Source of the DNA: Streptomyces chattanoogensis
GTDB lineage: Bacteria > Actinomycetota > Actinomycetes > Streptomycetales > Streptomycetaceae
Direction of reading: 5' to 3'
NCBI RefSeq assembly: GCF_001294335.1
Contig: NZ_LGKG01000163.1
Coordinates: 62,001-126,000, forward strand
Length of the DNA: 64,000 bases
Shown: positions 55,709 through 63,741 of the stretch, one piece after another
Position numbering within the stretch: the first letter of the stretch is position 1
How the letters are laid out: the number at the start of each line of letters is the position of its first letter
The notes under the pieces: generated by a model
What the model saw: only the letters and a program-made list of their open reading frames with translations
Told to the model about the DNA's origin: nothing
Databases searched by the model: none
Made by a program: the position numbers and the translations under genes

Positions 55709-56437
55709 ATGACTCGCCTCCCCGTCTGCGGTCCGGAAGGGCCCATCCGAGCCACGACTGCCTCGGAAGACCCCCCAGCCGCCGTCCGAGCCGTTCTTTT
55801 CGACTTCTCCGGAACGCTGTTCCAGATCGGCACCTATGCGGACAGGATCCGCGCAGCGTTGCCACAGCCGGTAGACGACACGGCAATGGACCTGCTGCTC
55901 GGTCAGCTCGAAGCCCGCCTGTCCGACCCTGCCGTGATAGAGGCTCAGCGCGCCCGGGACGTGTCTTCGAAAGCCCATCGGCATGCCTTTACGACCTGGT
56001 ACGCCTCGGTCCCTGAACTGGCGCCCGTCGCCGAGACGCTTTATGCGCAGCTCAAGGCTCCCGAGCACTGGGTGCCCTATGCAGATGCCGAGTCCACGCT
56101 GTCTCGGCTTGCGCTCGGTGGCGTGGCGCTGGGAGTGGTCAGCGATGTGGGTTGGGATCTGCGGCCCACCTTCGCGCACCACCACTTGGACCACTACTTC
56201 TCCGCCTGGGTCCACTCCTACGAACACCACACCGAGAAGCCGGATCCATTGCTGTTCCACCACGCGTGCCGAGAGCTGGGCGTCGAGCCGGCAGCCGCAC
56301 TCATGGTGGGTGACCACCCGGCAAAGGACGGCGGCGCGGCCGCCGCCGGGCTGCGCTCCTACGTACTGCCCGCAGGAGCCACTCCTGGCTCGTATCGTGG
56401 GCTGGAGGCCGTGGTGCAGTTGGCTGGGCTCATCTGA
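55709..56437 (+). CDS. HAD-family hydrolase
   Basis: A 242-residue haloacid-dehalogenase-superfamily protein. Motif I is VLFDFSGTLF, with the nucleophile Asp but Ser in place of the usual second Asp; this DFSGT form is common in a Streptomyces HAD subgroup. Motif II is GVVSDVGWDLR, motif III includes HTEKPDPLLFHHACRELG (Lys), and motif IV is ALMVGDHPAKDGGAAAAGLRSYVL. The cap is helical (residues ~60-130). Likely a phosphatase or dehalogenase with unknown substrate. It precedes the third YwqG-like gene by 67 bases in the same direction. Confidence 0.9.
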   Translation: MTRLPVCGPEGPIRATTASEDPPAAVRAVLFDFSGTLFQIGTYADRIRAALPQPVDDTAMDLLLGQLEARLSDPAVIEAQRARDVSSKAHRHAFTTWYASVPELAPVAETLYAQLKAPEHWVPYADAESTLSRLALGGVALGVVSDVGWDLRPTFAHHHLDHYFSAWVHSYEHHTEKPDPLLFHHACRELGVEPAAALMVGDHPAKDGGAAAAGLRSYVLPAGATPGSYRGLEAVVQLAGLI

Positions 56438-56504
56438 TCCTGCGGCTGCCCGGCTGGCCTGACCAGCCGTCTTCGCCTACCCGCGTTGTGTCGAGAGGAC
56501 ATCG

Positions 56505-57458
56505 ATGGCCCGCACCACCCCGCCGCGTCCCGTCGCGGTGGAGGCGCTGTTTCCCCAGGTCGCCGCCTATCGCAGGGACGCCGTACGCCTGCATCCTCGG
56601 CACGGCGTCCCAGGTCCGCGGGACAGCTCGCTCGGGGGCCCCGTGTTGTGGCCGTCATCGGAGCCGTGGCCGCACTGCGATGACGATCACCCGCGTACGG
56701 CGTTCGCTCCCCCGCAAAACGGCGCGATCCCCATGGTGCCGGTGCTCCAACTCTTCGCCGCCGACGTGCCGGAGCTGCCGTTTCCACCTGGCACGGATGT
56801 CTTGCACGTCCTGTGGTGCCCGTTCGATCACGAACCCGGATATGTTCCCCGTCCAGTGCTCTACTGGCGGGACAGCTTCGAATGCGACTCGGCAGACGGC
56901 TCGATGTACGACTCGATGTATGGCTCGGGGTACGACTTCGTATGCGAGGACAGCACCGCTGCCCCGCCTCGCCCGGACGGTGCCGCCGACGACTACCTCC
57001 CCAACCCCTGCGTACTGCACCCGGAACGCGTCACCGACTACCCGAACTGGGACCTGCCGGACGAGATCGCCGACGCACTGGAGGAACGCTTCGACCGGCT
57101 GGAGGAGGAGACCGGCTGGTCGTACTGGTCGCACCTGTCGGTGTCCGAGGGCATCAAGGTCGGCGGCTACCCGACGTGGACGCAGGAACCGGTCTGGCCC
57201 AACTGTCCGGACTGCGGCCGACGCATGGACCACCTGCTCACCATCAACAGCCGCGAGTTCAACGGTGAGAGCTGGCGGACCTGGCTGCCGCTGGAGGACA
57301 CCCCCGCGACAGGCACCATCTGGGACCTCCCATACGAGGAACGCAAGCGAATCCAGTGCCCGCCGGGTCTGACGCTCGGCGACATGGGTGGCATCTACCT
57401 CTTCGACTGCCGACGATGCCCGGACAGGCCCAACGCCTACCGCTCCGACTGCTCCTGA
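56505..57458 (+). CDS. YwqG-like (DUF1963-type) protein, paralogue 3
   Basis: A 317-residue paralogue of the genes at 48.2 and 52.2 kb; ATG 56505 (MARTTPPRPVAVEALFPQVAAYRRDAVRLHPRHG). Core DSSLGGPVLWPSSEPWPHC, VLHVLWCPFDHEP, then an insertion (DSADGSMYDSMYGSGYDF), and the Cys-rich end CPDCGRRMDHLLTINSREF and DCRRCPDRPNAY. The N-terminal 20 residues are nearly the same as in paralogue 2. It may be co-transcribed with the HAD gene just upstream. Function unknown; see the notes on possible immunity. Confidence 0.78.
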   Translation: MARTTPPRPVAVEALFPQVAAYRRDAVRLHPRHGVPGPRDSSLGGPVLWPSSEPWPHCDDDHPRTAFAPPQNGAIPMVPVLQLFAADVPELPFPPGTDVLHVLWCPFDHEPGYVPRPVLYWRDSFECDSADGSMYDSMYGSGYDFVCEDSTAAPPRPDGAADDYLPNPCVLHPERVTDYPNWDLPDEIADALEERFDRLEEETGWSYWSHLSVSEGIKVGGYPTWTQEPVWPNCPDCGRRMDHLLTINSREFNGESWRTWLPLEDTPATGTIWDLPYEERKRIQCPPGLTLGDMGGIYLFDCRRCPDRPNAYRSDCS

Positions 57459-57584
57459 CAAGACGCTCACACGGCCGAAGAGGGCAACGGACTGGGTGAT
57501 GTGATGGAGCGGAGCCGAGGTAGTTGCGGAGCATGGTGAGTGCGGGGGCGGGTTGTCGCCTCGCCAGATGGCGGCCGCACGACA

Positions 57585-57615
57585 ACGCCCGCCCCGATGG
57601 TGTCGGGGCGGGCGT
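57585..57615. terminator. Strong hairpin between convergent genes
   Basis: A perfect 13-base stem ACGCCCGCCCCGA (57585-57597), loop TGGTG, TCGGGGCGGGCGT (57603-57615). It lies between the third YwqG-like gene and the convergent small secreted-protein gene, 20 bases before the stop of the latter, and probably terminates both. Confidence 0.9.
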
Positions 57616-57634
57616 CAACTGTCTGTCGGAGTGA

Positions 57635-57928
57635 TCAGACGTTGTTCTCGGCGTCTTCGTACGCCTTGATCTGGTTGTCGATGGCGTTCGCCTCGGCGCG
57701 GGCACGCTCCGCCGCCTCGTGCTCGCCGTCCTGGTCCAGTCGGTTGGCCTTGGCCTTCAGGTCGGCGGACTGCTGGCGCAGCTCGTCGAGGTTGACATGG
57801 ATGCTGCCCGCCCGGGCCACCGCGGCGTGCGAGCCGGTGATCGTGGCGGCCTGTGCGGGCAGGGCCGCGAACAGTACACCTCCGGCCATTGCGGCGGTGA
57901 CGGCGAAAGCGGAAATGCGTCGACGCAT
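57635..57928 (-). CDS. Small secreted protein, coiled-coil-like
   Basis: A 97-residue exported protein; ATG 57928 after AGGGGGA. The signal peptide (MRRRISAFAVTAAMAGGVLFAALPAQA) is cut after AQA at ~27. The mature ~70 residues are mostly charged helix (DELRQQSADLKAKANRLDQDGEHEAAERARAEANAIDNQIKAYEDAE) with coiled-coil spacing. Such small secreted helical proteins are common in Streptomyces and of unknown function. It ends at a strong bidirectional terminator. Confidence 0.85.
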   Translation of the reverse strand: MRRRISAFAVTAAMAGGVLFAALPAQAATITGSHAAVARAGSIHVNLDELRQQSADLKAKANRLDQDGEHEAAERARAEANAIDNQIKAYEDAENNV

Positions 57929-58072
57929 AGGGTCCCCCTGGTCGAAAAGAGCGGTTACTTGTTGATAAGTGTACGCGAAATGATCTTGCACTCCTACGCT
58001 CGATGAGGCCTCAGGGGAAATCGGCCTGGGATAGCACCGCCGACTCGCTCAACTCCCTTGGATCGGTAGGGT

Positions 58073-58128
58073 GTTGGTGTTTGGTGTTTGGTGTCTGGCG
58101 TTTGGCGTTTGGCGTTTGGCGTTTGGCG
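58073..58128 (+). repeat. Heptanucleotide tandem repeat, eight copies of TTTGGYG
   Basis: Eight head-to-tail 7-base units: GTTGGTG, TTTGGTG twice, TCTGGCG, then four TTTGGCG. It starts 12 bases downstream of the polyprenyl synthetase stop on the other strand, in non-coding DNA. A pure heptamer run is a slippage-prone microsatellite; its length may vary between strains. Confidence 0.92.
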
Positions 58129-58140
58129 CTGATGTTGATG

Positions 58141-59175
58141 TCAGTCTCCTTGGGAGGGGGACGAACCGCGGGGCCGCCGGTTCAATGCCTGGCGGGACAG
58201 GATGGTGCGGGCGAAGTCCTCGATCACTGCTGCGATACGGGGACGGGCGCGGGCGCAGTCGGCCTGGCGGAGGTGGGTGACGGCCTGGTCGACGTGCTGG
58301 GCGACCAGGGTCAGCACCTCTTCGACGGCCTCCCCGGCTCGTACGCGCTCGAGGACCTGCGCGATCTCGGCCTCGGTGATCTCCGGCCTGAGCAGGGGGC
58401 GTAGGGCGGGATCGCGCTGCAGTGCCCGGAGCAGGGGAAGGGTGTAGATGCCTTCACGGATGTCGTTGCCGACCGGCTTCCCGAGTTGTTCGGCGGTGGC
58501 GGTGAGGTCGAGGAGGTCGTCGAGGAGCTGATAGCCGATGCCGAAGTGGCGGCCGAAGCCGAGCATGGCGTCGATACAGGCGTCGTCGCGACAGCCCTGG
58601 AGAACTCCTACGGCACAGCTGCCGGACATCAGGGTCGCGGTTTTGTTGGTGACGACGGCCAGGGCGGCCTCTTCGCTGCGGTCGACGTCGAAGCGTTCCA
58701 GCATCTCGGCGACCATTCCTTCGGCCATCAGACATCCCAGGTCCGCCAGCAGCAGCGCCTCGCGTCGGCCGAGCTGGGCGAGCACGCCGGAGGCGCGGAT
58801 CATGGTGTAGTCACCGGACAGAATGGCCATTCCGTCGCCCCAGCGGGCGTTGACGCTTTCCCGGCCGTGCCGCTGGGCCGCACCGTCGATCACATCGTCG
58901 TGGTAGAGCGATCCGACGTGCAGCATCTCGACGGCTGTTGAGGCGTCGATGGCGCGGTCGGTCGCGGGTACGGTGTCGTCGTCGGTGGTCATGTAGTGGG
59001 CCAGAAGCGCCAGTTGAGGGCGCAGCCGTCGACGGAAGCCGCCGACCTGGAAGCCGACCGCTTCCGCCAGGTCGGCCCGGTCCACTTGGGCCAGGTCCCG
59101 CAGCCTCGCCTCCACCCGCTCCAGATCGACGCTCAACCGTGCCGCGATGCCGCCGCCGTCCGCCATCACCGTCAT
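58141..59175 (-). CDS. Polyprenyl synthetase (trans-prenyltransferase)
   Basis: A 344-residue isoprenyl diphosphate synthase; ATG 59175 after GGAGG. The first Asp-rich motif is HDDVID (DDxxD type) preceded by LHVGSLY, the second is LLDDLLDL. The small residues before the first motif suggest a longer chain than farnesyl. Conserved GxQ and GKP/K positions are also visible (IGYQLLDD, GKPVGNDIREG). It makes a linear prenyl diphosphate for quinones, carotenoids or terpenes in the cytoplasm. Divergent from a DUF6230-DUF6114 gene pair, a common Streptomyces arrangement. Confidence 0.93.
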   Translation of the reverse strand: MTVMADGGGIAARLSVDLERVEARLRDLAQVDRADLAEAVGFQVGGFRRRLRPQLALLAHYMTTDDDTVPATDRAIDASTAVEMLHVGSLYHDDVIDGAAQRHGRESVNARWGDGMAILSGDYTMIRASGVLAQLGRREALLLADLGCLMAEGMVAEMLERFDVDRSEEAALAVVTNKTATLMSGSCAVGVLQGCRDDACIDAMLGFGRHFGIGYQLLDDLLDLTATAEQLGKPVGNDIREGIYTLPLLRALQRDPALRPLLRPEITEAEIAQVLERVRAGEAVEEVLTLVAQHVDQAVTHLRQADCARARPRIAAVIEDFARTILSRQALNRRPRGSSPSQGD

Positions 59176-59522
59176 GCCTGTGCCTCCGTCCACCCCGGCC
59201 CCGGAATGTCTGCACGAAGTCACCGCGCGAACCCCCGCACGAAGTCACCGCACGAAGCGACCGCGCGTCTTCCCTGCGCGAAACCCCGGCACGAACCCCT
59301 GCGCAAGAACCCTGTGCGCATTCCCTGAACACCCCGATCAATAGCGGGTGTTGACGGATGTGTCTGCACTCGCTGCGGACGTTCATCACTCTGGATGACA
59401 TATCGCATCATGGGCTGGAGAAGTCGGTATCACTCCAGATGACGTGTCGACGAGCTATGACCGCGACCAGCGACCGTGCAGAGGCGGGGGTGACGAGGTG
59501 TGCGTGACGAGGTGGGCGTGCC
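59176..59522. other. Divergent control region between polyprenyl synthetase and DUF6230 genes
   Basis: About 350 bases. It contains CACGAAGTCACCG-type short repeats near 59213-59260, and two 21-base direct repeats at 59385-59405 and 59429-59449 (ATCACTCTGGATGACATATCG and a copy with four changes), centres 44 bases apart. These are candidate operators. The downstream start has only a weak ribosome binding site. Confidence 0.6.
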
Positions 59523-60173
59523 GTGATGAGGGAGACCTCGGGCCGCGCCACGGCATCCGGGGACGGGCCGGGCGGGCCCGTGCCTGATCCGTCGGGCGGG
59601 CCTTACGGGCGGACGAACCGCCGGAGACTGGCCCTTGCGCTGGCCGCGACCACGGCGGCCGCGGCGGTGGTCCTCGGCTGTGTCGCGGAAGGAGCCGTGG
59701 CGGCCTCCTTCACCAGCGGAACGCCCTTCACCGTGACGGTCGAGAGCCTCGAAGCCAAAGGATTCGGCATGCAGCTCGGCCTCTCCACCGGTACCGGCCG
59801 GCCGGCGGTCCTCACTCGCTGGCCGGTCGCCGAGGTCTCCGGGCTGTGCCAGTCCGTCACGGTCGGCCTCCCCCTCGTGGGGCCTACGACGATGGTGCTG
59901 ACCGCCCGTACGGTGCACGCGACCGACCTCGTCATCGACGCCTACCACGCCTCCGGGACCCTCAACCTGCGCAGGCTGGTCATCGGCCCGACGAGGGGCA
60001 CCACCGGCTACCACTCCGAGGATGCCTTGCTCAAGAACATCACCCTACGGGCCGGATCGGCCACCGCGGGGACGTTCGCTCTCACCGGAGTGGGCCTCGA
60101 CGTCCGCCCGGGCAGCGCTCCCTGCCGGCTGCCGAACGGCGGAGCAGGCAAGGGGATGCGGGAGTCGGGATGA
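59523..60173 (+). CDS. DUF6230 family secreted protein
   Basis: A 216-residue exported protein. GTG 59523 and ATG 59526 are both possible starts. After an Arg-rich arm, a signal/anchor helix is present (LALALAATTAAAAVVLGCVAEGAVAASF, residues ~38-60). The mature part is beta-rich with a single Cys late (PCRLP) and typical DUF6230 sequence (FTVTVESLEAKGFGMQLG, VTVGLPLVGPTTMVLTARTV). It overlaps the DUF6114 gene by four bases (ATGA), so the two are coupled. DUF6230 and DUF6114 pairs occur together in Streptomyces next to polyprenyl synthetases; function is unknown but a link to lipid- or quinone-type products is likely. Confidence 0.88.
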   Translation: MMRETSGRATASGDGPGGPVPDPSGGPYGRTNRRRLALALAATTAAAAVVLGCVAEGAVAASFTSGTPFTVTVESLEAKGFGMQLGLSTGTGRPAVLTRWPVAEVSGLCQSVTVGLPLVGPTTMVLTARTVHATDLVIDAYHASGTLNLRRLVIGPTRGTTGYHSEDALLKNITLRAGSATAGTFALTGVGLDVRPGSAPCRLPNGGAGKGMRESG

Positions 60174-60526
60174 TCCGGCAGCGCTTCCGCCGGTGGCGGC
60201 ACACCCGCCCCTTCCCTGCCGGCCTGTGCAGCGTGGCCGCAGGCGTCGAACTGATCGCCGTGGTCGGCACGGCACCAGGCAGCCTGAGCCTCTCCGGTGC
60301 CGGTGCGCCCGCAAGCTGGCTGCTGGCCACGCTGATGATCGTGGCGGGCCTGACGATGTGGCTGGATCCACCCCGCCGGTACTACGCCGGAGCCATGACC
60401 CTCATCTGCGGGCTGCTGAGCCTGCTGCTCTCCAACCTCGGCGGCTATCTGATCGGCTTTCTGCTCGCCGGGCTGGGCGGCTCCCTGGCACTGGCCTGGA
60501 TCCGGGTACCGACCGACGGGCCGTGA
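60170..60526 (+). CDS. DUF6114 family membrane protein
   Basis: A 118-residue protein starting at ATG 60170, overlapping the DUF6230 stop by four bases. Four hydrophobic helices cover most of it (AGLCSVAAGVELIAVVG, SWLLATLMIVAGLTMWL, YAGAMTLICGLLSLLLS, GYLIGFLLAGLGGSLALAWI). This is the DUF6114 pattern, always paired with DUF6230. It is an integral membrane partner of the secreted DUF6230 protein, with unknown function. Confidence 0.88.
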   Translation: MIRQRFRRWRHTRPFPAGLCSVAAGVELIAVVGTAPGSLSLSGAGAPASWLLATLMIVAGLTMWLDPPRRYYAGAMTLICGLLSLLLSNLGGYLIGFLLAGLGGSLALAWIRVPTDGP

Positions 60527-60666
60527 CCGCCGGCCCGGCCATACGCGGACAGACGGCGACGTTGCAGGGCGTCGTGTGGCACAACGAGGCCAGGCCCCTG
60601 GGGGAGTTGTCCGACGGCAACCACAATTCCTGAACCGACAAGCTCACCTATGGCTACGATCTGCGA

Positions 60667-61062
60667 ATGGCTCGCAAGGAAAGGACGCCGCGGCGTCTCG
60701 TGGTCGACGGGGAAACCTTCATGTGGTCGGTGGGCCACACCCACAGCGCGCTGGGCGACGGCCGGTACGAAGGCTGCAGCGAAACGCTCGACATCCGCCT
60801 GTTCAAGGCGCGAGGGCGTCTCCGCATCGCCTTCCGGAACGGCCCCAACAGGATTGTGCCGGAGGGGTACATGCCTTCCGGGGCGGTCGGCCTCACCGAC
60901 GGCACATTCTTGAACCTGCATGAGCCGGGCACCGTCAGGGCCATGCTCGACGAAGCTCTGGGCAAGGGGTGGCAGCCTGACAATCCTCTGACCGAAGAGA
61001 TGGATGGTTGGAGTCTCTTCGATGCGGTGGCCACACGTCGTGGCGCGGTTCCCTCCGAGTGA
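60667..61062 (+). CDS. Hypothetical small protein
   Basis: A 131-residue cytoplasmic protein starting at ATG 60667 (MARKERTPRRLVVDGETFMWSVGHTHSA). Beta-rich with segments RRLVVDGETFMWSVG, LDIRLFKARGRLRIAFRNG and TFLNLHEPGTVRAMLDEAL. This resembles small stand-alone Streptomyces proteins sometimes found near toxin or immunity genes, but I do not recognise a defined family. No operon partner is apparent. Confidence 0.65.
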   Translation: MARKERTPRRLVVDGETFMWSVGHTHSALGDGRYEGCSETLDIRLFKARGRLRIAFRNGPNRIVPEGYMPSGAVGLTDGTFLNLHEPGTVRAMLDEALGKGWQPDNPLTEEMDGWSLFDAVATRRGAVPSE

Positions 61063-61124
61063 ACCCGGGCTGCCGCTGCCGGACCTCGCGTCGCACTGCG
61101 CAAGGATGAGCCAGTCGCCCTGCA

Positions 61125-61203
61125 ACTTCAGTCCCAGACTTCAGTCCCAGACTTCAGTCCCAGACTTCGGTCCGCGACTTGAGTCAGCGACTTCAGTCAG
61201 CGT
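61125..61203 (+). repeat. 13-bp tandem repeat (ACTTCAGTCCCAG)
   Basis: Three perfect copies of ACTTCAGTCCCAG from 61125, then two diverged copies (ACTTCGGTCCGCG, ACTTGAGTCAGCG) and a partial (ACTTCAGTCAGCG). Lies after the 60.7-kb gene and overlaps the stop of the next minus-strand gene, so the last copy may encode the C-terminal Asp-Ala residues of that protein. Confidence 0.88.
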
Positions 61204-61516
61204 CAGCAGCCCCGCGGTCCTGAATCACGGGGAACGCTTGCTGGGTGCTGACGATCCAGGCATCGACCTCATCATGTGACGTCCTGATGGCATTGATCAG
61301 CTCTTCGACCACAGCCAGCTTCGGTGCCCGGACATTCCTCTGGAGCTGCTCCATCGACACCTCCTGGTACGGCATGCTCAGCTGCCACCAGAACCGCATG
61401 AGGTAGCGGCACTCCTGCTGCTCCCGGTCGTCCGCAAGCCGATCATGGATCACTGCCTGGACGCGCCGCCGCTGAGCCTCGTCACGAAAGCCCTCGCCGA
61501 GGTCCGTCAAAGTCAC
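61193..61516 (-). CDS. Hypothetical protein
   Basis: A 107-residue helical protein (GTG 61516: MTLTDLGEGFRDEAQRRRVQAVIHDRLADDREQQECRYLMRFWWQLSMPYQEVSMEQLQRNVRAPKLAVVEELINAIRTS). No signal peptide or membrane helix; the start has no clear ribosome binding site. I do not recognise it. Its C-terminus (QDRGAADAD) is encoded by part of a 13-base tandem repeat, a sign of recent sequence change. Confidence 0.55.
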   Translation of the reverse strand: MTLTDLGEGFRDEAQRRRVQAVIHDRLADDREQQECRYLMRFWWQLSMPYQEVSMEQLQRNVRAPKLAVVEELINAIRTSHDEVDAWIVSTQQAFPVIQDRGAADAD

Positions 61517-61644
61517 ATCCAGACCGTACCAACCGCGCTCATCAGGCAGCGATCGACTCCGAGGGCCCTGCCACCGAGCCGATCACACGGCGGGTCGAAG
61601 ATGCCGACCCACACTCCTGATCGCGCCGATGCACGGACCCGGCC

Positions 61645-62484
61645 TCAACCGCAGTCCATGAACCAGTGCGCGCGGAAGTCCACCGGCATCGGGATCGGGT
61701 GTTGCGGGTCGGTGAGGTGACGGAACAGATACTCCGTGGCCGTGCAGTCGAACCGATCCCCTGCCTCCGGGTCGGCTCCGGTGACATAGACGGGCCACGC
61801 GTCGGGATCGGGACCCTCGGTGATCCAGTGGAAGGTCTGCTCGTGCTCGTTGCCCATCCAGGGCAGCAGCCCTCCCGGGGCCGGGAACGGCGGATACGGC
61901 TCCCAGCGCGCCTGGGGCAGGCTCGCCTCCAACTCGCTGCGTTTGATCAGCTCGTCCGGCATGCACACGCAGTGGAATCCGTCGAACATGCCGTGGCCGA
62001 AGGCCCGGACGAGCGCCTTGTAGTCGCTCGGCAGGCGCGTCCCCAGCCGGGACTCCACTGCCGCCCAGTCGACCTCGTACGCCGCCCTCGGCACCCAGCC
62101 GGTCACGGCGACGAGCCTCTCGAGCCAGGAGGCCTCTGCCGGCAACTGCTCCGGAACGGGCGTGCCGCGCAGGGCGATCATCAGGGCGGGCCGGGCATCG
62201 TGGCCCTGGCCGGTTTGGCCGAAGGCGACCCACCGGTTGCTGAACGGCCAGGCATACCTCCAGCCGATCGGGCCCGACAAGGGAAGCGGCGGCAGTCGGT
62301 CGGCGTCGGCGAGCGGCTGCCCGTACCGGTCGGAAAGCGTCTCGACCAGGTTGCCCAGATCGGCACGACCGGAGACGGGAAGGCAGACATGGCCAGGCAC
62401 CTGCCCGTGTTCGCGACAGGTCAGCTCACGGAGATCCGGCCACAAAATCCCGGCCACGGCGGCCAGAAGCTCTTCGTCGTCCAT
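61645..62484 (-). CDS. SMI1/KNR4 (SUKH)-like domain protein
   Basis: A 279-residue protein starting at ATG 62484. The N-terminal half looks like a separate alpha/beta module (LVETLSDRYGQPLADADRLPPLPLSG, WVAFGQTGQGHDARPALMIAL). The second half contains WAAVESRLGTRLPSDYKALVRAFGHGMFDGFHCVCMPDEL, the typical SUKH/SMI1-KNR4 signature (LP-x-DYK-x-L/F and the G-x-G/F-D pattern), followed by WITEGPDPDAWPVYV. SUKH proteins are widespread immunity proteins against polymorphic toxins in bacteria. No toxin gene lies next to it here. Confidence 0.8.
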   Translation of the reverse strand: MDDEELLAAVAGILWPDLRELTCREHGQVPGHVCLPVSGRADLGNLVETLSDRYGQPLADADRLPPLPLSGPIGWRYAWPFSNRWVAFGQTGQGHDARPALMIALRGTPVPEQLPAEASWLERLVAVTGWVPRAAYEVDWAAVESRLGTRLPSDYKALVRAFGHGMFDGFHCVCMPDELIKRSELEASLPQARWEPYPPFPAPGGLLPWMGNEHEQTFHWITEGPDPDAWPVYVTGADPEAGDRFDCTATEYLFRHLTDPQHPIPMPVDFRAHWFMDCG

Positions 62485-62655
62485 GCCGGCGAGTCAATCA
62501 TCCGCCGCCGACAGCGGAGCGATCCGTGCTCTCGGCTGCGCGCCCCACCGCCGCCCTTGCCCGGGGAAACGGCGCTGCCTGACGGCGACGGCCGTCCGGG
62601 CGAGGTCCAGGTCCGTCAGGAAGCGCTGCCACGCCCCCTCGCCGGCCTCGCCGCC

Positions 62656-63150
62656 TCAGTCGGAGGAGAGTTCCTTCGCCATGATGTGTTCCCTCCGCCC
62701 ATCAGGCAGGACATCACCGACCTGTCCGGTGTCCGTCATCCCATTGCGCCGGTAGAGGGCGAGCGCGTGCTCGTTGCCGGGCGTGACGGCGAGCTCCAGG
62801 ACGGCGGCTCGTACGTGCCGCGCCCACTGCTCAACCGCCCGCATCAGGCTGTCTCCCACACCATGGCCCCGGCCGGCTGCACTGACCCACATCGAGATCA
62901 GCTCGACGGCATCGCTCCGGGAGCCCGGTACGCCGCTGGCCATTCCGACCGGCTTCCCGTCGAGTACGGCGAGGAAAGTGCGCGAGCCGGGAATGTCGAG
63001 ACGAGCCCGCCACCGTTCCTCTCGGTCGCCGTCCCCTTGCCAGTCCGCGAGCCTGGACCCGAACGCATACGGCGCGTCCGCAAGAGCCTCGAGCCGAAGG
63101 TCTCGCCAGACTCTCCAGTCGTCCGAAGTCAGTACCTGCAACTCGATCAT
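62656..63150 (-). CDS. GNAT N-acetyltransferase
   Basis: A 164-residue acetyltransferase starting at ATG 63150 (MIELQVLTSDDWRVWRDLRLEALADAPYAFGSRLAD). The acetyl-CoA-binding region is VELISMWVSAAGRGHGVGDSLMRAVEQWARHVRAAVLELAVTPGNEHALALYRRNGMT, with the RGHGVG (Q/R-x-x-G-x-G/A) motif. The ~1-60 region resembles GNATs acting on small molecules or proteins. GGGAGG lies about 12 bases upstream within a short self-complementary stretch. Substrate unknown. Confidence 0.93.
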   Translation of the reverse strand: MIELQVLTSDDWRVWRDLRLEALADAPYAFGSRLADWQGDGDREERWRARLDIPGSRTFLAVLDGKPVGMASGVPGSRSDAVELISMWVSAAGRGHGVGDSLMRAVEQWARHVRAAVLELAVTPGNEHALALYRRNGMTDTGQVGDVLPDGRREHIMAKELSSD

Positions 63151-63254
63151 GCACGGAGGTTGCCTCCCGGACAGGGCCGACGGCAACCCGAATTACGGTC
63201 GGCGGCTGCCGGACCCCGGGGGAAGACCCCCACCCACAGGCACGTCGATGCAGG

Positions 63255-63671
63255 TCAGCACCTTGTGTTGTCGGCCCACGCCGAGATAGCTGCGGCACCG
63301 CAACGGACAGCTTCATCCGGGTCCCGGGCGAGCTTCCCGCAGGCTGCGGCGACGTACGGCACACCGTCCGGCCCCAGGATCGCGTCATATACCCCGGTCT
63401 GCAGCCAGTCGGCCCGGTTGTCGTCAGCCTCGGCAACCGCGAGAGCGACGAGCCTTATGGCGGCCACCGTCCCCACCCGGACCAGGGCCTCCGCCGTCTG
63501 TCGGGTCACCGCAGTGTCCTCGACGTCCAGCAGCAGCCTCACCAGCGCCTCCGCAGCCTCAGGAACATCAGCGAACGAAGCGAGGTCACGCCCGGCACGA
63601 ACACGTTGCGACCACGAAGGAGACGACGCCTCGACCAAGGCCGCCTCCAACCCACTCATCATCTCCGGCAC
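63255..63671 (-). CDS. HEAT-repeat-like protein
   Basis: A 138-residue all-helical protein with HEAT/armadillo-like repeats (LVEASSPSWSQRVRAGRDLASFADVPEAAEALVRLLLDVEDTAVTRQTAEALVRVGTVAAIRLVALAVAEA). The start may be GTG 63671 or ATG 63662. Small stand-alone HEAT proteins of this type are frequent near toxin/immunity loci in actinobacteria, but the function is not known. Confidence 0.75.
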   Translation of the reverse strand: MPEMMSGLEAALVEASSPSWSQRVRAGRDLASFADVPEAAEALVRLLLDVEDTAVTRQTAEALVRVGTVAAIRLVALAVAEADDNRADWLQTGVYDAILGPDGVPYVAAACGKLARDPDEAVRCGAAAISAWADNTRC

Positions 63672-63741
63672 GACCAGACAGTCTCATGCCCCACGAAGAA
63701 GATCGAACCCCGATCCCCCACCCCGGGCGGTTGCCTCGTCC

